This document shows, in pieces, positions 6,707 through 13,401 of a stretch of DNA of 55,019 nucleotides. Both the position numbers and the translations under genes were made by a program. The notes under the pieces were generated by a model that worked only from the letters and a program-made list of their open reading frames with translations, was not told where the DNA came from and ran no database searches. The DNA is from a virus, in the IMG/VR virus record IMGVR_UViG_3300046323_000133, positions 1-55,019 of that record. The stretch is one strand, 5' to 3'. The number at the start of each line of letters is the position of its first letter. Within the stretch, counting starts at the first letter, position 1.

Positions 6707-7119
6707 TATTCTTCCGTATCCATAGGTATGCTGATTTCTACTGTATCTATGAACTGTACTACTGTATACCCCAACTCTTTTAATTTTTTTATAATTAGTT
6801 TATGTGGCATAGGATACTCGATGATTCCGCCGTCTGTAATAACCTGCTTGATAATTTCTTGTACTTCTACAGCTTGTAAGGCTTCAATTTCTTTTATAGC
6901 TTGAGAAGCAGTTAACAGTTTGCTACTAGGTTTAGCAGTTTGAACTGTTGCTGGAGTAGCCTGCCAGGACTGTTCAATCTGTTGGATTTTTTCAGGTGTA
7001 ACTCTTTCTTCATTTATAAATGCTGCTATATCGTCATTGTTATATACGTACTGGTCAGCTTTTGCGCGTGTATCAAAGCTTGCTAAGACTATTCCGTTGT
7101 CATCATAAACTGTATACAT
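6706..7119 (-). CDS. Hypothetical protein
   Basis: The 137-residue protein has an N-terminal beta-like part (MYTVYDDNGIVLASFDT), a linker rich in Pro, Thr and Ala, and a helical/beta C-terminus. No known family is recognised. It lies directly downstream of the LuxR-type regulator gene. Confidence 0.7.
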   Translation of the reverse strand: MYTVYDDNGIVLASFDTRAKADQYVYNNDDIAAFINEERVTPEKIQQIEQSWQATPATVQTAKPSSKLLTASQAIKEIEALQAVEVQEIIKQVITDGGIIEYPMPHKLIIKKLKELGYTVVQFIDTVEISIPMDTEE

Positions 7120-7139
7120 TAAAGCTCCTTTATTCTTAA

Positions 7140-7433
7140 TTACTTTTTGCTTAATTCTACTTCTAATTCTAATATACGCGCAGACAAAAGTCCAGTAATA
7201 TCTTTTATTCTCATTTTTCTAAATAATCTAGTTTTGTGAAAGCGAATAGTCTTGTCAGTAATATTTAAGGCTTTAGAAATATCCAAATTCTTTGCACCTT
7301 TGTACAACAGTTCTCTGACTTCAAATTCCCGTGGAGATATGAAATAGGGGCCGGGAGAATATCCAGGAGGTAATATTTGATACCTTGGTTTACTTTCTTT
7401 TACTTGAACTTTATTTATTCCTGTAGGCAACAT
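7140..7433 (-). CDS. LuxR/GerE-type helix-turn-helix DNA-binding protein
   Basis: The 97-residue protein is essentially a stand-alone GerE domain: ISPREFEVRELLYKG, NLDISKALNITDKTIRFHKTRLFRKM (about residues 32-75), where LuxR proteins read LTxRExEVL...G...IA..L.IS..TV..H...I. No receiver or ligand domain is present. It is a likely phage transcription regulator, perhaps for late genes. It overlaps the next upstream gene by one base. Confidence 0.85.
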   Translation of the reverse strand: MLPTGINKVQVKESKPRYQILPPGYSPGPYFISPREFEVRELLYKGAKNLDISKALNITDKTIRFHKTRLFRKMRIKDITGLLSARILELEVELSKK

Positions 7434-7666
7434 TAGTTTGAACCTTTTTCTGCGGCTTCACATGCTTTTAATAACTGTTGTGCATCATATATTGCTTGTT
7501 CTGAAAGTCTTTTTATATCAAATAGTACTGTTTCAGGATTTTCATCTCTTACTCTAAGATAGTGTAATAAGAACTGCGTACTTATATATTCTAACTTTGA
7601 CATACCTCTCTCGATGCCCATGCCAGTGCGACCTGGAAAAGCTTGCTTAGTTTTATTGTTACTCAT
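7433..7666 (-). CDS. Hypothetical protein upstream of the LuxR-type gene
   Basis: The 77-residue protein has a basic N-terminus (MSNNKTKQAFPGRTGMGIERG) and a helical remainder. Its ATG overlaps the stop of the HNH gene (ATGA), and its stop overlaps the LuxR gene start, indicating coupled translation. Unrecognised. Confidence 0.65.
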   Translation of the reverse strand: MSNNKTKQAFPGRTGMGIERGMSKLEYISTQFLLHYLRVRDENPETVLFDIKRLSEQAIYDAQQLLKACEAAEKGSN

Positions 7667-8304
7667 GTTAAGTCTCCTTGTTTATTCGGTATAAAGTCTT
7701 TGTATTGTTTTAATATTTCTTTAGCATATTTAATTTTATCAATAACTCTTTGTCCTGCCGGTTGGTATGAAGACCATAGTTCCAGATTTTCCAGCCTATT
7801 ATCAGTCCTGTCTCCATTAAGATGATGTACTGTTTCATATTTTTTTAAAGCTCTGTCTAAATATCTCATCATTATCAATCTATGTTCAGGTATAGAATAC
7901 CATCTAGACTTTGTCCTTCCAAATCTATTTAAATCGGCATCGGTCATTTTAACAATTTTATATCCATTATTATCTATAGTGTATCTATTTAAAGCCCTTA
8001 GTCTATGGCTCAATATTTTTACACCATTTCTTTTTAATAACATCTTTACGGCATTATAACTTATTTTATATCTATTAGCTATTTGCAATATGGTCTTGTT
8101 GCTATTATATTGTTCTATAATTTGTCTTTTAAATCTATCTGCTACATAGTTTGTATTTCTTGGTACACCATGTTTGGATAATATTCTACTTATAGTATCT
8201 CTACATACTTTATACTTCTTTGCTATTTTTTGTTGTGACATAAAGTTTTTATAGTCTTTTACTATTTTTCTCTCTGTATTATAGCCTATACCCGCAATAA
8301 TCAC
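7663..8304 (-). CDS. HNH homing endonuclease with N-terminal helix-turn-helix repeats
   Basis: It starts with GTG at 8304 (AAGGAG 7 bases upstream) and has 213 residues. Two helix-turn-helix segments come first (QQKIAKKYKVCRDTISRILSKHG; LQIANRYKISYNAVKMLLKRNG), then the HNH core VHHLNGDRTDNRLENLEL (about 159-176). This is the usual build of a free-standing phage homing endonuclease. It is inserted between small operon genes with tight overlaps. Confidence 0.85.
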   Translation of the reverse strand: MIIAGIGYNTERKIVKDYKNFMSQQKIAKKYKVCRDTISRILSKHGVPRNTNYVADRFKRQIIEQYNSNKTILQIANRYKISYNAVKMLLKRNGVKILSHRLRALNRYTIDNNGYKIVKMTDADLNRFGRTKSRWYSIPEHRLIMMRYLDRALKKYETVHHLNGDRTDNRLENLELWSSYQPAGQRVIDKIKYAKEILKQYKDFIPNKQGDLT

Positions 8305-8307
8305 GAT

Positions 8308-8496
8308 TCACTCCTTATTATTCTTATTACGTTTCCAGGCTGTAAAGTCTTTTAAGTTACCGTGCAGCCTTGACTCTTCAACTGTTTGTCCTGTAAATTT
8401 ATATGTCTTATGTTTAGAACGGCTATTACTTATCATACGTATACGCTGCTCTTTTGCTCTTACGGCTTCTGCTATGCTTCTATATTCTTTAGACAT
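8308..8496 (-). CDS. Small basic protein
   Basis: The start is placed at the ATG at 8496 with GGGGGA four bases upstream; an in-frame TTG four codons earlier is less likely. The 62-residue product is basic and mostly helical (RAKEQRIRMISNSRSKHK). It could bind nucleic acid. Unrecognised. Confidence 0.6.
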   Translation of the reverse strand: MSKEYRSIAEAVRAKEQRIRMISNSRSKHKTYKFTGQTVEESRLHGNLKDFTAWKRNKNNKE

Positions 8497-8508
8497 TATA
8501 TCCCCCAA

Positions 8509-8835
8509 TTAGTGTAAGTATGTATCGTACTCAGACGCCTTGTCAAGTTCTTCTAAGAATTCAGGGTCTGCATGTTTAGCTAAAAGCTTTTCTGCATTGT
8601 CTGAGAAAAAGTTGTCGATAGCGTCGTTAGCGGCTTCTATCATTTTAGCCTGTTGGTCGTGTGAGTAGTTACGCATATCTATTTCAAAGTCCATGCCAGA
8701 TTCGTCAATGCCTATTAGTCTTATATCATTAGCGATGAAGTCGTAGTCGGGACCTGGTAACTGTTCGACTTCTACTGTAAAATCTACAAAGGTGTCTGCG
8801 TCTATTTGTACTGAGTATGTTGTTTCGTCGTTCAT
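8509..8835 (-). CDS. Acidic protein, first well-supported gene after the minus-arm leader
   Basis: The 108-residue protein is strongly acidic (about a quarter Asp and Glu by eye) with a beta-rich start and helical C-terminus. It could be a DNA mimic or an inhibitor, but only charge supports that. Its leader carries the 21-bp sequence (8841-8861) that is also found before the first gene of the plus arm. Confidence 0.75.
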   Translation of the reverse strand: MNDETTYSVQIDADTFVDFTVEVEQLPGPDYDFIANDIRLIGIDESGMDFEIDMRNYSHDQQAKMIEAANDAIDNFFSDNAEKLLAKHADPEFLEELDKASEYDTYLH

Positions 8836-8840
8836 AATCT

Positions 8841-8861
8841 CTCCTTGGTTAAAGGTACATA
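8841..8861 (-). repeat. 21-bp leader repeat, minus-arm copy
   Basis: On the minus strand this contains ATGTACCTTTAACCAAGGAG plus one more matching base, identical to 10621-10641 on the plus strand. It ends in the AAGGAG ribosome-binding site of the acidic gene at 8835. Confidence 0.9.
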
Positions 8862-8903
8862 AAGAAGGACTCAGACCTTGAGTCTTTTATTCATCCATGT
8901 TTA

Positions 8904-9059
8904 TTAGTAGGCTAGCAGTAAAAATATTATTAGAATAATTATCATTGTCATGTTATATTTGTTATATTGCATAGTTTGTGCCTGGGTTTTAGAGGCTATA
9001 AAGGACTTGAAGTACAGTAAGCGTTTAAGCTTTAAACACCTGTTAGCGTAAAATGTCAC
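8904..9059 (-). CDS. Possible small membrane protein (weak)
   Basis: A frame of up to 51 codons from a GTG at 9059 ends in a hydrophobic helix (MTMIIILIIFLLLAY). No good ribosome-binding site precedes any start; an internal ATG at 8972 would give 22 residues. It may be a real small membrane protein or chance. Confidence 0.25.
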   Translation of the reverse strand: MTFYANRCLKLKRLLYFKSFIASKTQAQTMQYNKYNMTMIIILIIFLLLAY

Positions 9060-9272
9060 TTTTAGTTCTTAAAAAGCTACGTATTGTGTTGAGACGCTTA
9101 AGGTCTTGGCCTGTACTTTGCATAATTAAATGGTGTGCCAGGTTTAAAAGACTAAACGTACCACAATGTAGTACAATCGTACCAAAGTTGTGAACGTAAG
9201 CGTACGCGACAGCGTGCAAGAAGTGTGCCTATTTACTAGCAGGTCTTTAAAGCTTGCAAGTTTAATGCCAGT

Positions 9273-9974
9273 CTAATACTTCGCTTCTTTGTGTTTTAAA
9301 TTAACTGATAGTCCTAGGGGGCCTAACACGCTATTATAATACTCATGAGTACCTTTACAGTCTAAGCCTAGTAGGCCAAAGATTTCTAAGTCTTTAGGGC
9401 GTAGTTCGCCTTGAGGGCTTGTAACGTGCCAAAGCCAGCAGTGGTTTAGGATGCGTCTAATCTTGTTGTACGCCCAGTAATGGGACTTATAGAGCTGTAA
9501 CGGCTTAAAAGCGTTAGGTATTTCTACATTAGGATACAGTTTACAGAAGGCGGCTAAATCTCCAGTGTTCGCAAGGGCTGATATATCTCTGTATTCTGCT
9601 TGTTCTATGTAGCAGTTTAATAAAAATAAACAGTTAGTGTACGACTTACCGTACTTGTGCCTAGCTGCTCTTGAATTCATGTAGTAATTTATATAGGTTT
9701 GAACGTAACTGATAGCCTCTGAAGGGTCGTGCTGGTACTCAAAGGACTTAAAGTTCTTAGTGCCACGTAAAAAAGGCGAAGAAAGTCCAGGCAGACAGTC
9801 CGAAAAGGACTCAATGTCAGCATGTCCCGATTTTTGCAATTTAAGTTGCCACTCACGAAATATCTTATTAACTTGCTCAAGTGTGTATCCAGGGGGTATG
9901 TAGTACCCAGCGCCTTCATAGTGCGTTCTAGCTCCTGAAACGGTCGAATTAGGTTGTTTTTGTCTTTTAGCCAT
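9273..9974 (-). CDS. Unknown protein from a probable leaderless mRNA
   Basis: The 233-residue protein starts at 9974. It has a basic N-terminus (MAKRQKQPNSTVSGART), a Pro/Gly/Tyr stretch (GYYIPPGYT), and a central helical part rich in Tyr (YVQTYINYYMNSRAARHKYGKS). No family is recognised. A near-consensus sigma70 promoter (9981-10009) ends only 6 bases before the ATG and there is no ribosome-binding site, so the mRNA probably starts at or next to the ATG. Leaderless starts are typical of some phage repressors, and the place beside the divergent control region suggests a regulator or replication initiator. That role is inference. Confidence 0.75.
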   Translation of the reverse strand: MAKRQKQPNSTVSGARTHYEGAGYYIPPGYTLEQVNKIFREWQLKLQKSGHADIESFSDCLPGLSSPFLRGTKNFKSFEYQHDPSEAISYVQTYINYYMNSRAARHKYGKSYTNCLFLLNCYIEQAEYRDISALANTGDLAAFCKLYPNVEIPNAFKPLQLYKSHYWAYNKIRRILNHCWLWHVTSPQGELRPKDLEIFGLLGLDCKGTHEYYNSVLGPLGLSVNLKHKEAKY

Positions 9975-9980
9975 GTAGTA

Positions 9981-10009
9981 AGCATAGCAGCTGTATATTT
10001 GATAGTCAA
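9981..10009 (-). promoter_or_regulatory. Sigma70-type promoter for the 9974 gene
   Basis: On the minus strand TTGACT, a 17-base spacer and TATGCT are seen. The expected start of transcription falls at or within a base or two of the ATG at 9974. Confidence 0.75.
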
Positions 10010-10012
10010 GTG

Positions 10013-10192
10013 TTAATTAAATAGTTCTGCTCTATCTATTAATAATCTAGCTAAATCTTGGTTGATTTGAACTACTTTCTGGTTTAATTTAGTATATAGT
10101 CTATTATGAACTATATACACTTTTAGTCCATATCTATTATAGATAAGTCCTTTATCATATTTTTTAAACTTATAGCTGTAATTAAATAACAT
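10013..10192 (-). CDS. Small basic protein
   Basis: The 59-residue protein starts with an ATG that overlaps the stop of the upstream gene (TAATG). It is basic and rich in Tyr and Asn (LFNYSYKFKKYDKGLIYNRYG) with a helical end. It falls below usual length cut-offs. Codon use and coupling support it. Function unknown. Confidence 0.55.
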   Translation of the reverse strand: MLFNYSYKFKKYDKGLIYNRYGLKVYIVHNRLYTKLNQKVVQINQDLARLLIDRAELFN

Positions 10193-10356
10193 TATGCAGC
10201 CTTTATATTATTTAATTGAGCTGTTAATAACTCTATAATCAAATCTTTAATATTAGCTCTTTGGTTTAGTAGTTCTAGTCTTTCAACATTGTTATCACAT
10301 TTCAACAGTAACTGGGCATTTATACTTAACTCTCTTTGTAAGATAACTATGCACAT
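10192..10356 (-). CDS. Small helical protein, first gene of the minus arm
   Basis: The 54-residue protein has AAGGAG six bases before its ATG at 10356. It is helical with leucine-rich stretches (ERLELLNQRANIKDLIIELL) and may dimerise. As the gene closest to the divergent region on the minus side it may be expressed early. Unrecognised. Confidence 0.6.
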   Translation of the reverse strand: MCIVILQRELSINAQLLLKCDNNVERLELLNQRANIKDLIIELLTAQLNNIKAA

Positions 10357-10646
10357 GCTAACTCCTTTATAAGCTATACATTAACTGAGTGGTTATCTAG
10401 TCTGGAAAGAAAAGTATCGACTCAATTGTTGTATATTATATATATATAGCTGCAATAGCTTTGCCAGGTTATGAGCAGTATATGCCATTTAACAGCTTAA
10501 ACCAGTAAACAGTAACAATTTACGGCACACAGCGGTTAAAGCTTATACATGTAAGGACTGTCTAAAGGTCTAGGTTGCTGATGAAGTAGGTATGTAGTGT
10601 GCAATAGTATTAATAGAGACTATGTACCTTTAACCAAGGAGTTCAC
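10357..10646. other. Divergent intergenic region between the two arms
   Basis: About 290 bases separate the first minus-arm gene from the first plus-arm gene. It holds an alternating AT run (10436-10448, TATATATATA), a TTAAAGCTTA element (10536-10545) and the 21-bp leader repeat at its right end. I could not find a clean sigma70 promoter for either arm here; a regulated or non-canonical promoter is likely. Confidence 0.6.
10621..10641 (+). repeat. 21-bp leader repeat, plus-arm copy
   Basis: Identical to the minus-strand sequence at 8841-8861; it ends with AAGGAG, the ribosome-binding site of the transglycosylase gene at 10647. Confidence 0.9.
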
Positions 10647-11195
10647 ATGAAAAGACTTATATTAGCTGCTTTTACAATATGGATATTAATAGTTATTATA
10701 GTATTAGACAAGGTTAACGAGACTTCTAAACTTGGGCCTATTAAAGACTATGTAGAAACTGTCAATGGAGACGGAACTGGTTCTATAGAATTTATAGATA
10801 AGGTAGCTCCAAAGTACAAGCTATTAAACAGATATATAGATGAGGCGGCTATAAAGCATAATGTAGACCCTAGCTTGCTTAACTGTATATTCCATGTAGA
10901 ATCTACGCATACTTTAGATGCTGTAAGTAAAACTGGAGACTATGGTATTGGTCAAATAAATATACGCTCTTGGAAGAAGTTTAGTCCAGATAGGCTATTA
11001 ACAGACCTCCAGTACTCCATAAACGCTTCAGCAGAGGTTCTAAGTTTCTATAAACAATTAGCAGCACAAGACGAGCCAACAACATGGCCTTGTCGCTATA
11101 ACGTTGGAGGCGCTTCATTAACTAAAGGAACTGTTGGGGCGCGCTGCGTCCATTACATGTCCAAATTGAACAGTTGTTTGCAATCTAAAAACTAA
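10647..11195 (+). CDS. Lytic transglycosylase (SLT) with N-terminal membrane anchor
   Basis: The 182-residue protein starts with a hydrophobic segment (LILAAFTIWILIVIIVLD, residues 4-21) that may be a membrane anchor or a signal-anchor-release signal. The SLT domain follows: HNVDPSLLNCIFHVESTH with catalytic Glu85, then GDYGIGQINI (98-106) and a C-terminal helix bundle containing YNVGG. It cleaves peptidoglycan glycan strands. As first gene of the early arm it is odd for a late endolysin; it may help DNA entry or be delayed by membrane anchoring. AAGGAG lies 5 bases before the ATG, inside the shared leader repeat. Confidence 0.9.
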   Translation: MKRLILAAFTIWILIVIIVLDKVNETSKLGPIKDYVETVNGDGTGSIEFIDKVAPKYKLLNRYIDEAAIKHNVDPSLLNCIFHVESTHTLDAVSKTGDYGIGQINIRSWKKFSPDRLLTDLQYSINASAEVLSFYKQLAAQDEPTTWPCRYNVGGASLTKGTVGARCVHYMSKLNSCLQSKN

Positions 11196-11859
11196 TTGTG
11201 CCGGACCTACTGGCGCAGTGTGCCACTTTAAAAAACGAAGTGGCGCACCACTATCCTTAATGATATCATATACTTGGAAGCCCGTGCGCCAGTGTGCCAC
11301 TAAAAAGACACTTCAGACGCCATTTTCGTATATGGCTATGTGCCCAAATCTACCACAATAGAACTGACACTCAGCTCGCATATACTCGTTTTAAGAAAAA
11401 ATATTTTCCGGATTGTCAAAACACTGGCACACTGGCACACTTTGATTATAACTGTTATATAATATATAAAAGAGAATATAGAAGACTTAATAGTACTAAA
11501 AGTCCTAAATACCTAATATTGTTAACTAAATACCAAATTACTAAAAGTGGCGCAATAGTGGCGCACGGACTGGCACACTGGCACACGGAAGGGCTTAAAG
11601 TGCGCCAGCGACTCCAAATAGTGTGCCGGTCCATTAGTTTAGTGCGACAATAAAATAGTGACGTTTTAGGCTGACACTCGACTACTTCTTAAACAGTTTA
11701 CCCGACCCAAATAGAGTATAAATGAACTAAACTGGCCTGCAAAGTGCATCAAGTCTTATACTTACTTAAACACTGCATAAACTTTACTTATGTTAAGTAT
11801 TAAAGAAGCTTAATCGGGTCTACAAAGATTAACCGATTTACAAACTAAAAAGGACTAAC
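11196..11859. other. Non-coding region; candidate replication origin
   Basis: About 660 bases without a convincing gene. At least eleven copies of the heptamer TGGCRCA (or its complement) occur between 11211 and 11607, in two GC-rich groups flanking an AT-rich core (about 11441-11540). This is the classic build of an iteron origin: protein-binding repeats next to an unwinding element. From 11640 to 11859 only AT-rich leader sequence is seen. Confidence 0.65.
11211..11607. repeat. Iteron cluster, heptamer TGGCRCA
   Basis: Forward copies start at 11211, 11241, 11425, 11433, 11548, 11559, 11571 and 11579; reverse copies (TGYGCCA) start at 11219, 11285, 11293 and 11601. Three pairs are spaced 8 bases apart (11285/11293, 11425/11433, 11571/11579) and 11211/11219 form an inverted pair. 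An 11-bp stem with one mismatch can form from 11218 to 11248. Near-copies (TGTGCCG) lie at 11197 and 11622. Confidence 0.85.
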
Positions 11860-12081
11860 ATGATTACAAAACAGTTCTACATCAATCAGTTCACAGGTTA
11901 CGCACAAGAAGTAACTGGGTTGTCCTTAGACGAGTTGGAGTCCTTAGTTGGCCGTTACAAGCGTAATAGTATCAGAGAAGGACAATTGAGAGGCGAGCTG
12001 CTTATTTTTGTGGACAATTCAATTAAAATCCGTCATGCTTTTACTAAGAAAGTCCTTTGGACAGGAGAGATTTATGAGTAA
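11860..12081 (+). CDS. Hypothetical protein downstream of the putative origin
   Basis: The 73-residue protein has an AAAGGA site before its ATG. It has a helical start (FYINQFTGYAQEVTGLSLDELESLVGRYKRN) and a beta-like end. It overlaps the following gene by 8 bases. Position next to the iterons makes a replication or control role possible; not recognised. Confidence 0.7.
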   Translation: MITKQFYINQFTGYAQEVTGLSLDELESLVGRYKRNSIREGQLRGELLIFVDNSIKIRHAFTKKVLWTGEIYE

Positions 12082-12451
12082 TTTAAAGCAACCTAAATTT
12101 AAATTTGGCGATAAACTAATCCTACCTGAAAGCAGAAGAGGGCCTCCACATAACTCTTTACCCTATTTTGAAGTGCTCAATATAAAATATGCTGATATAT
12201 TTGATGCATATGTGTACATAGGAATTGATAATCGCAACTATATATATGAATCAGATGCAGAACTATTTGTAGAGCCGCCCCGTACTAAAAAAGTCTACCA
12301 GTTTATTTACAAAACAGATGGACGGCCTCCTTTAATGGGGGATAGACTATGCGACAATCAAGAACAATTTAGAGAATACTTGCTTGAGTTTAATAACGTA
12401 TCTACTATAGAATATATTGAAATTGCAAACACTTTTGAAGTACCGGAGTAG
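12074..12451 (+). CDS. Hypothetical protein
   Basis: The start is placed at 12074 (AGGAGA upstream); the frame is open 22 codons further but without a ribosome-binding site. The 125-residue protein is probably beta-rich with an SH3-like N-terminus (KFKFGDKLILPES). Its start overlaps the previous gene. Function unknown. Confidence 0.65.
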   Translation: MSNLKQPKFKFGDKLILPESRRGPPHNSLPYFEVLNIKYADIFDAYVYIGIDNRNYIYESDAELFVEPPRTKKVYQFIYKTDGRPPLMGDRLCDNQEQFREYLLEFNNVSTIEYIEIANTFEVPE

Positions 12452-12453
12452 GT

Positions 12454-12711
12454 ATGCAAGACTCTATTCATCAACAAAACGAAGAGTTGAAACTCTTAAG
12501 AAAGTATATAGCTAGCCTAGAAACAAGAATTACTATACTACTAGAAGGATTAGATAATGTATATAAAGAAACACACAAAGCCCGACTAGCCTTCATCGAA
12601 CCTATAGCTAAAGAGGATTGTAAGCATGAGCCAATCGAAAGCGTAATGATAGGACACATTTGCATGTACTGCGGAGTTAAACTGCAAGCCACATGGACGG
12701 AGAAGAAATGA
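12454..12711 (+). CDS. Coiled-coil protein with C-terminal zinc-ribbon-like motif
   Basis: The 85-residue protein begins with a coiled-coil segment (QQNEELKLLRKYIASLETRITILLEGL) and ends with DCKHEPI...HICMYCGVKLQ, a C-x-H plus C-x-x-C arrangement able to bind zinc. Its stop overlaps the next ATG (ATGA). Unknown role. Confidence 0.7.
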   Translation: MQDSIHQQNEELKLLRKYIASLETRITILLEGLDNVYKETHKARLAFIEPIAKEDCKHEPIESVMIGHICMYCGVKLQATWTEKK

Positions 12712-13073
12712 TTAAAGCAAAAGAGCTTTGGGTAACAACAGACTTAACAGAAGTTGCATTTTCTGATGGAAAAAAAGCAGGATTAGCTTTCATTGAAAAA
12801 CACGAAGACGAGGACTGTTTTAAAGTCATTGAATTTTCGGCTTATGAACAGCTTAAAGATGAGCACGAAAAAATACTTGCTGAGAATATGTATGGGCTTA
12901 TTAATCAAATTAAACTTAGGGATGTTGAACTTGAAAAGCTTAAAAAGGATAATGAAATACTTATTGAGACTCTGAAGGAATACAAAGGAATCAAAGTTAA
13001 GAAATACAAAATGTTTCCTGATGAGCTTTTTGATTTAGCAGATGAAGCGTTAAATAAAATAGGTGAGTCGTGA
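12708..13073 (+). CDS. Hypothetical coiled-coil protein
   Basis: The start is set at 12708, where GGAG is 5 bases upstream and ATGA overlaps the previous stop; an ATG five codons earlier has no site. The 121-residue protein has an N-terminal beta-like domain and a coiled coil in the second half (LRDVELEKLKKDNEILIETLKEYKG). Unrecognised. Confidence 0.65.
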   Translation: MIKAKELWVTTDLTEVAFSDGKKAGLAFIEKHEDEDCFKVIEFSAYEQLKDEHEKILAENMYGLINQIKLRDVELEKLKKDNEILIETLKEYKGIKVKKYKMFPDELFDLADEALNKIGES

Positions 13074-13183
13074 AAGTAAAAGATTGGTTATTGCTTCCAT
13101 TCATGAATCCTTTATTTTTTATTATTACTTTTCTTTTAATATGTATTTTATTTAGATTGGATATTTTTAATGAGACGCTTTAA
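13070..13183 (+). CDS. Small single-pass membrane protein
   Basis: A GTG start overlaps the previous stop (GTGA). The 37-residue product is mostly a hydrophobic helix (MNPLFFIITFLLICILF) between short charged ends. It is below usual length limits. Coupling and the fit between neighbours support it. Confidence 0.5.
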   Translation: MKVKDWLLLPFMNPLFFIITFLLICILFRLDIFNETL

Positions 13184-13206
13184 AAACAAAATAGGAGTTA
13201 TATAAC

Positions 13207-13398
13207 ATGAAAGTATACATAGTACATTTAGAAACAGAAGATTACGATGATTATTATAGAGTTTTTAAAAACAAACCTACTGCTAAACAAATATCAAGTT
13301 TTAAGAAAGAAGTATATAAAAAATACTATTCGTCCGAATCGGAAGATGGCTTACTATACATTAAAAATATATTAGAAGAAGAAGTTGTGGAGAACTAG
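13207..13398 (+). CDS. Small Tyr/Lys-rich protein
   Basis: The 63-residue protein has AGGAG ahead of its ATG. It starts with a beta strand (MKVYIVHLE) and has an alternating Tyr/Asp/Lys composition. Unrecognised. Confidence 0.65.
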   Translation: MKVYIVHLETEDYDDYYRVFKNKPTAKQISSFKKEVYKKYYSSESEDGLLYIKNILEEEVVEN

Positions 13399-13401
13399 TA
13401 C

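Larger units (their letters stand above)
8836..9272 (-). other. Mostly non-coding regulatory region
   Basis: About 437 bases hold no gene I can support strongly. Seen here: the shared 21-bp leader, a GACTCA/TGAGTC hairpin at 8868-8884, a weak 51-codon frame (8904-9059), a TTTAAAGCTTA element (9026-9036), one iteron-like TGTGCCA (9134-9140), and a repeated CGTACCA with a 19-base offset near 9156-9182. It probably holds control sites or a long leader for the minus arm. Confidence 0.5.

Noticed and set aside
9689-10009. 106-codon frame overlapping the 9273-9974 gene on the same strand
   Set aside because: It runs in another frame through the well-supported gene and its promoter, with no site for translation.
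11118-11300. 60-codon minus-strand frame over the transglycosylase end
   Set aside because: It is antisense to a firm gene and to the iterons, with no ribosome-binding site.
11294-11653. 119-codon frame across the iteron field
   Set aside because: It starts with a GTG without a ribosome-binding site, its composition is driven by the iteron repeats (repeated His/Ala/Gly runs), and no family is visible.
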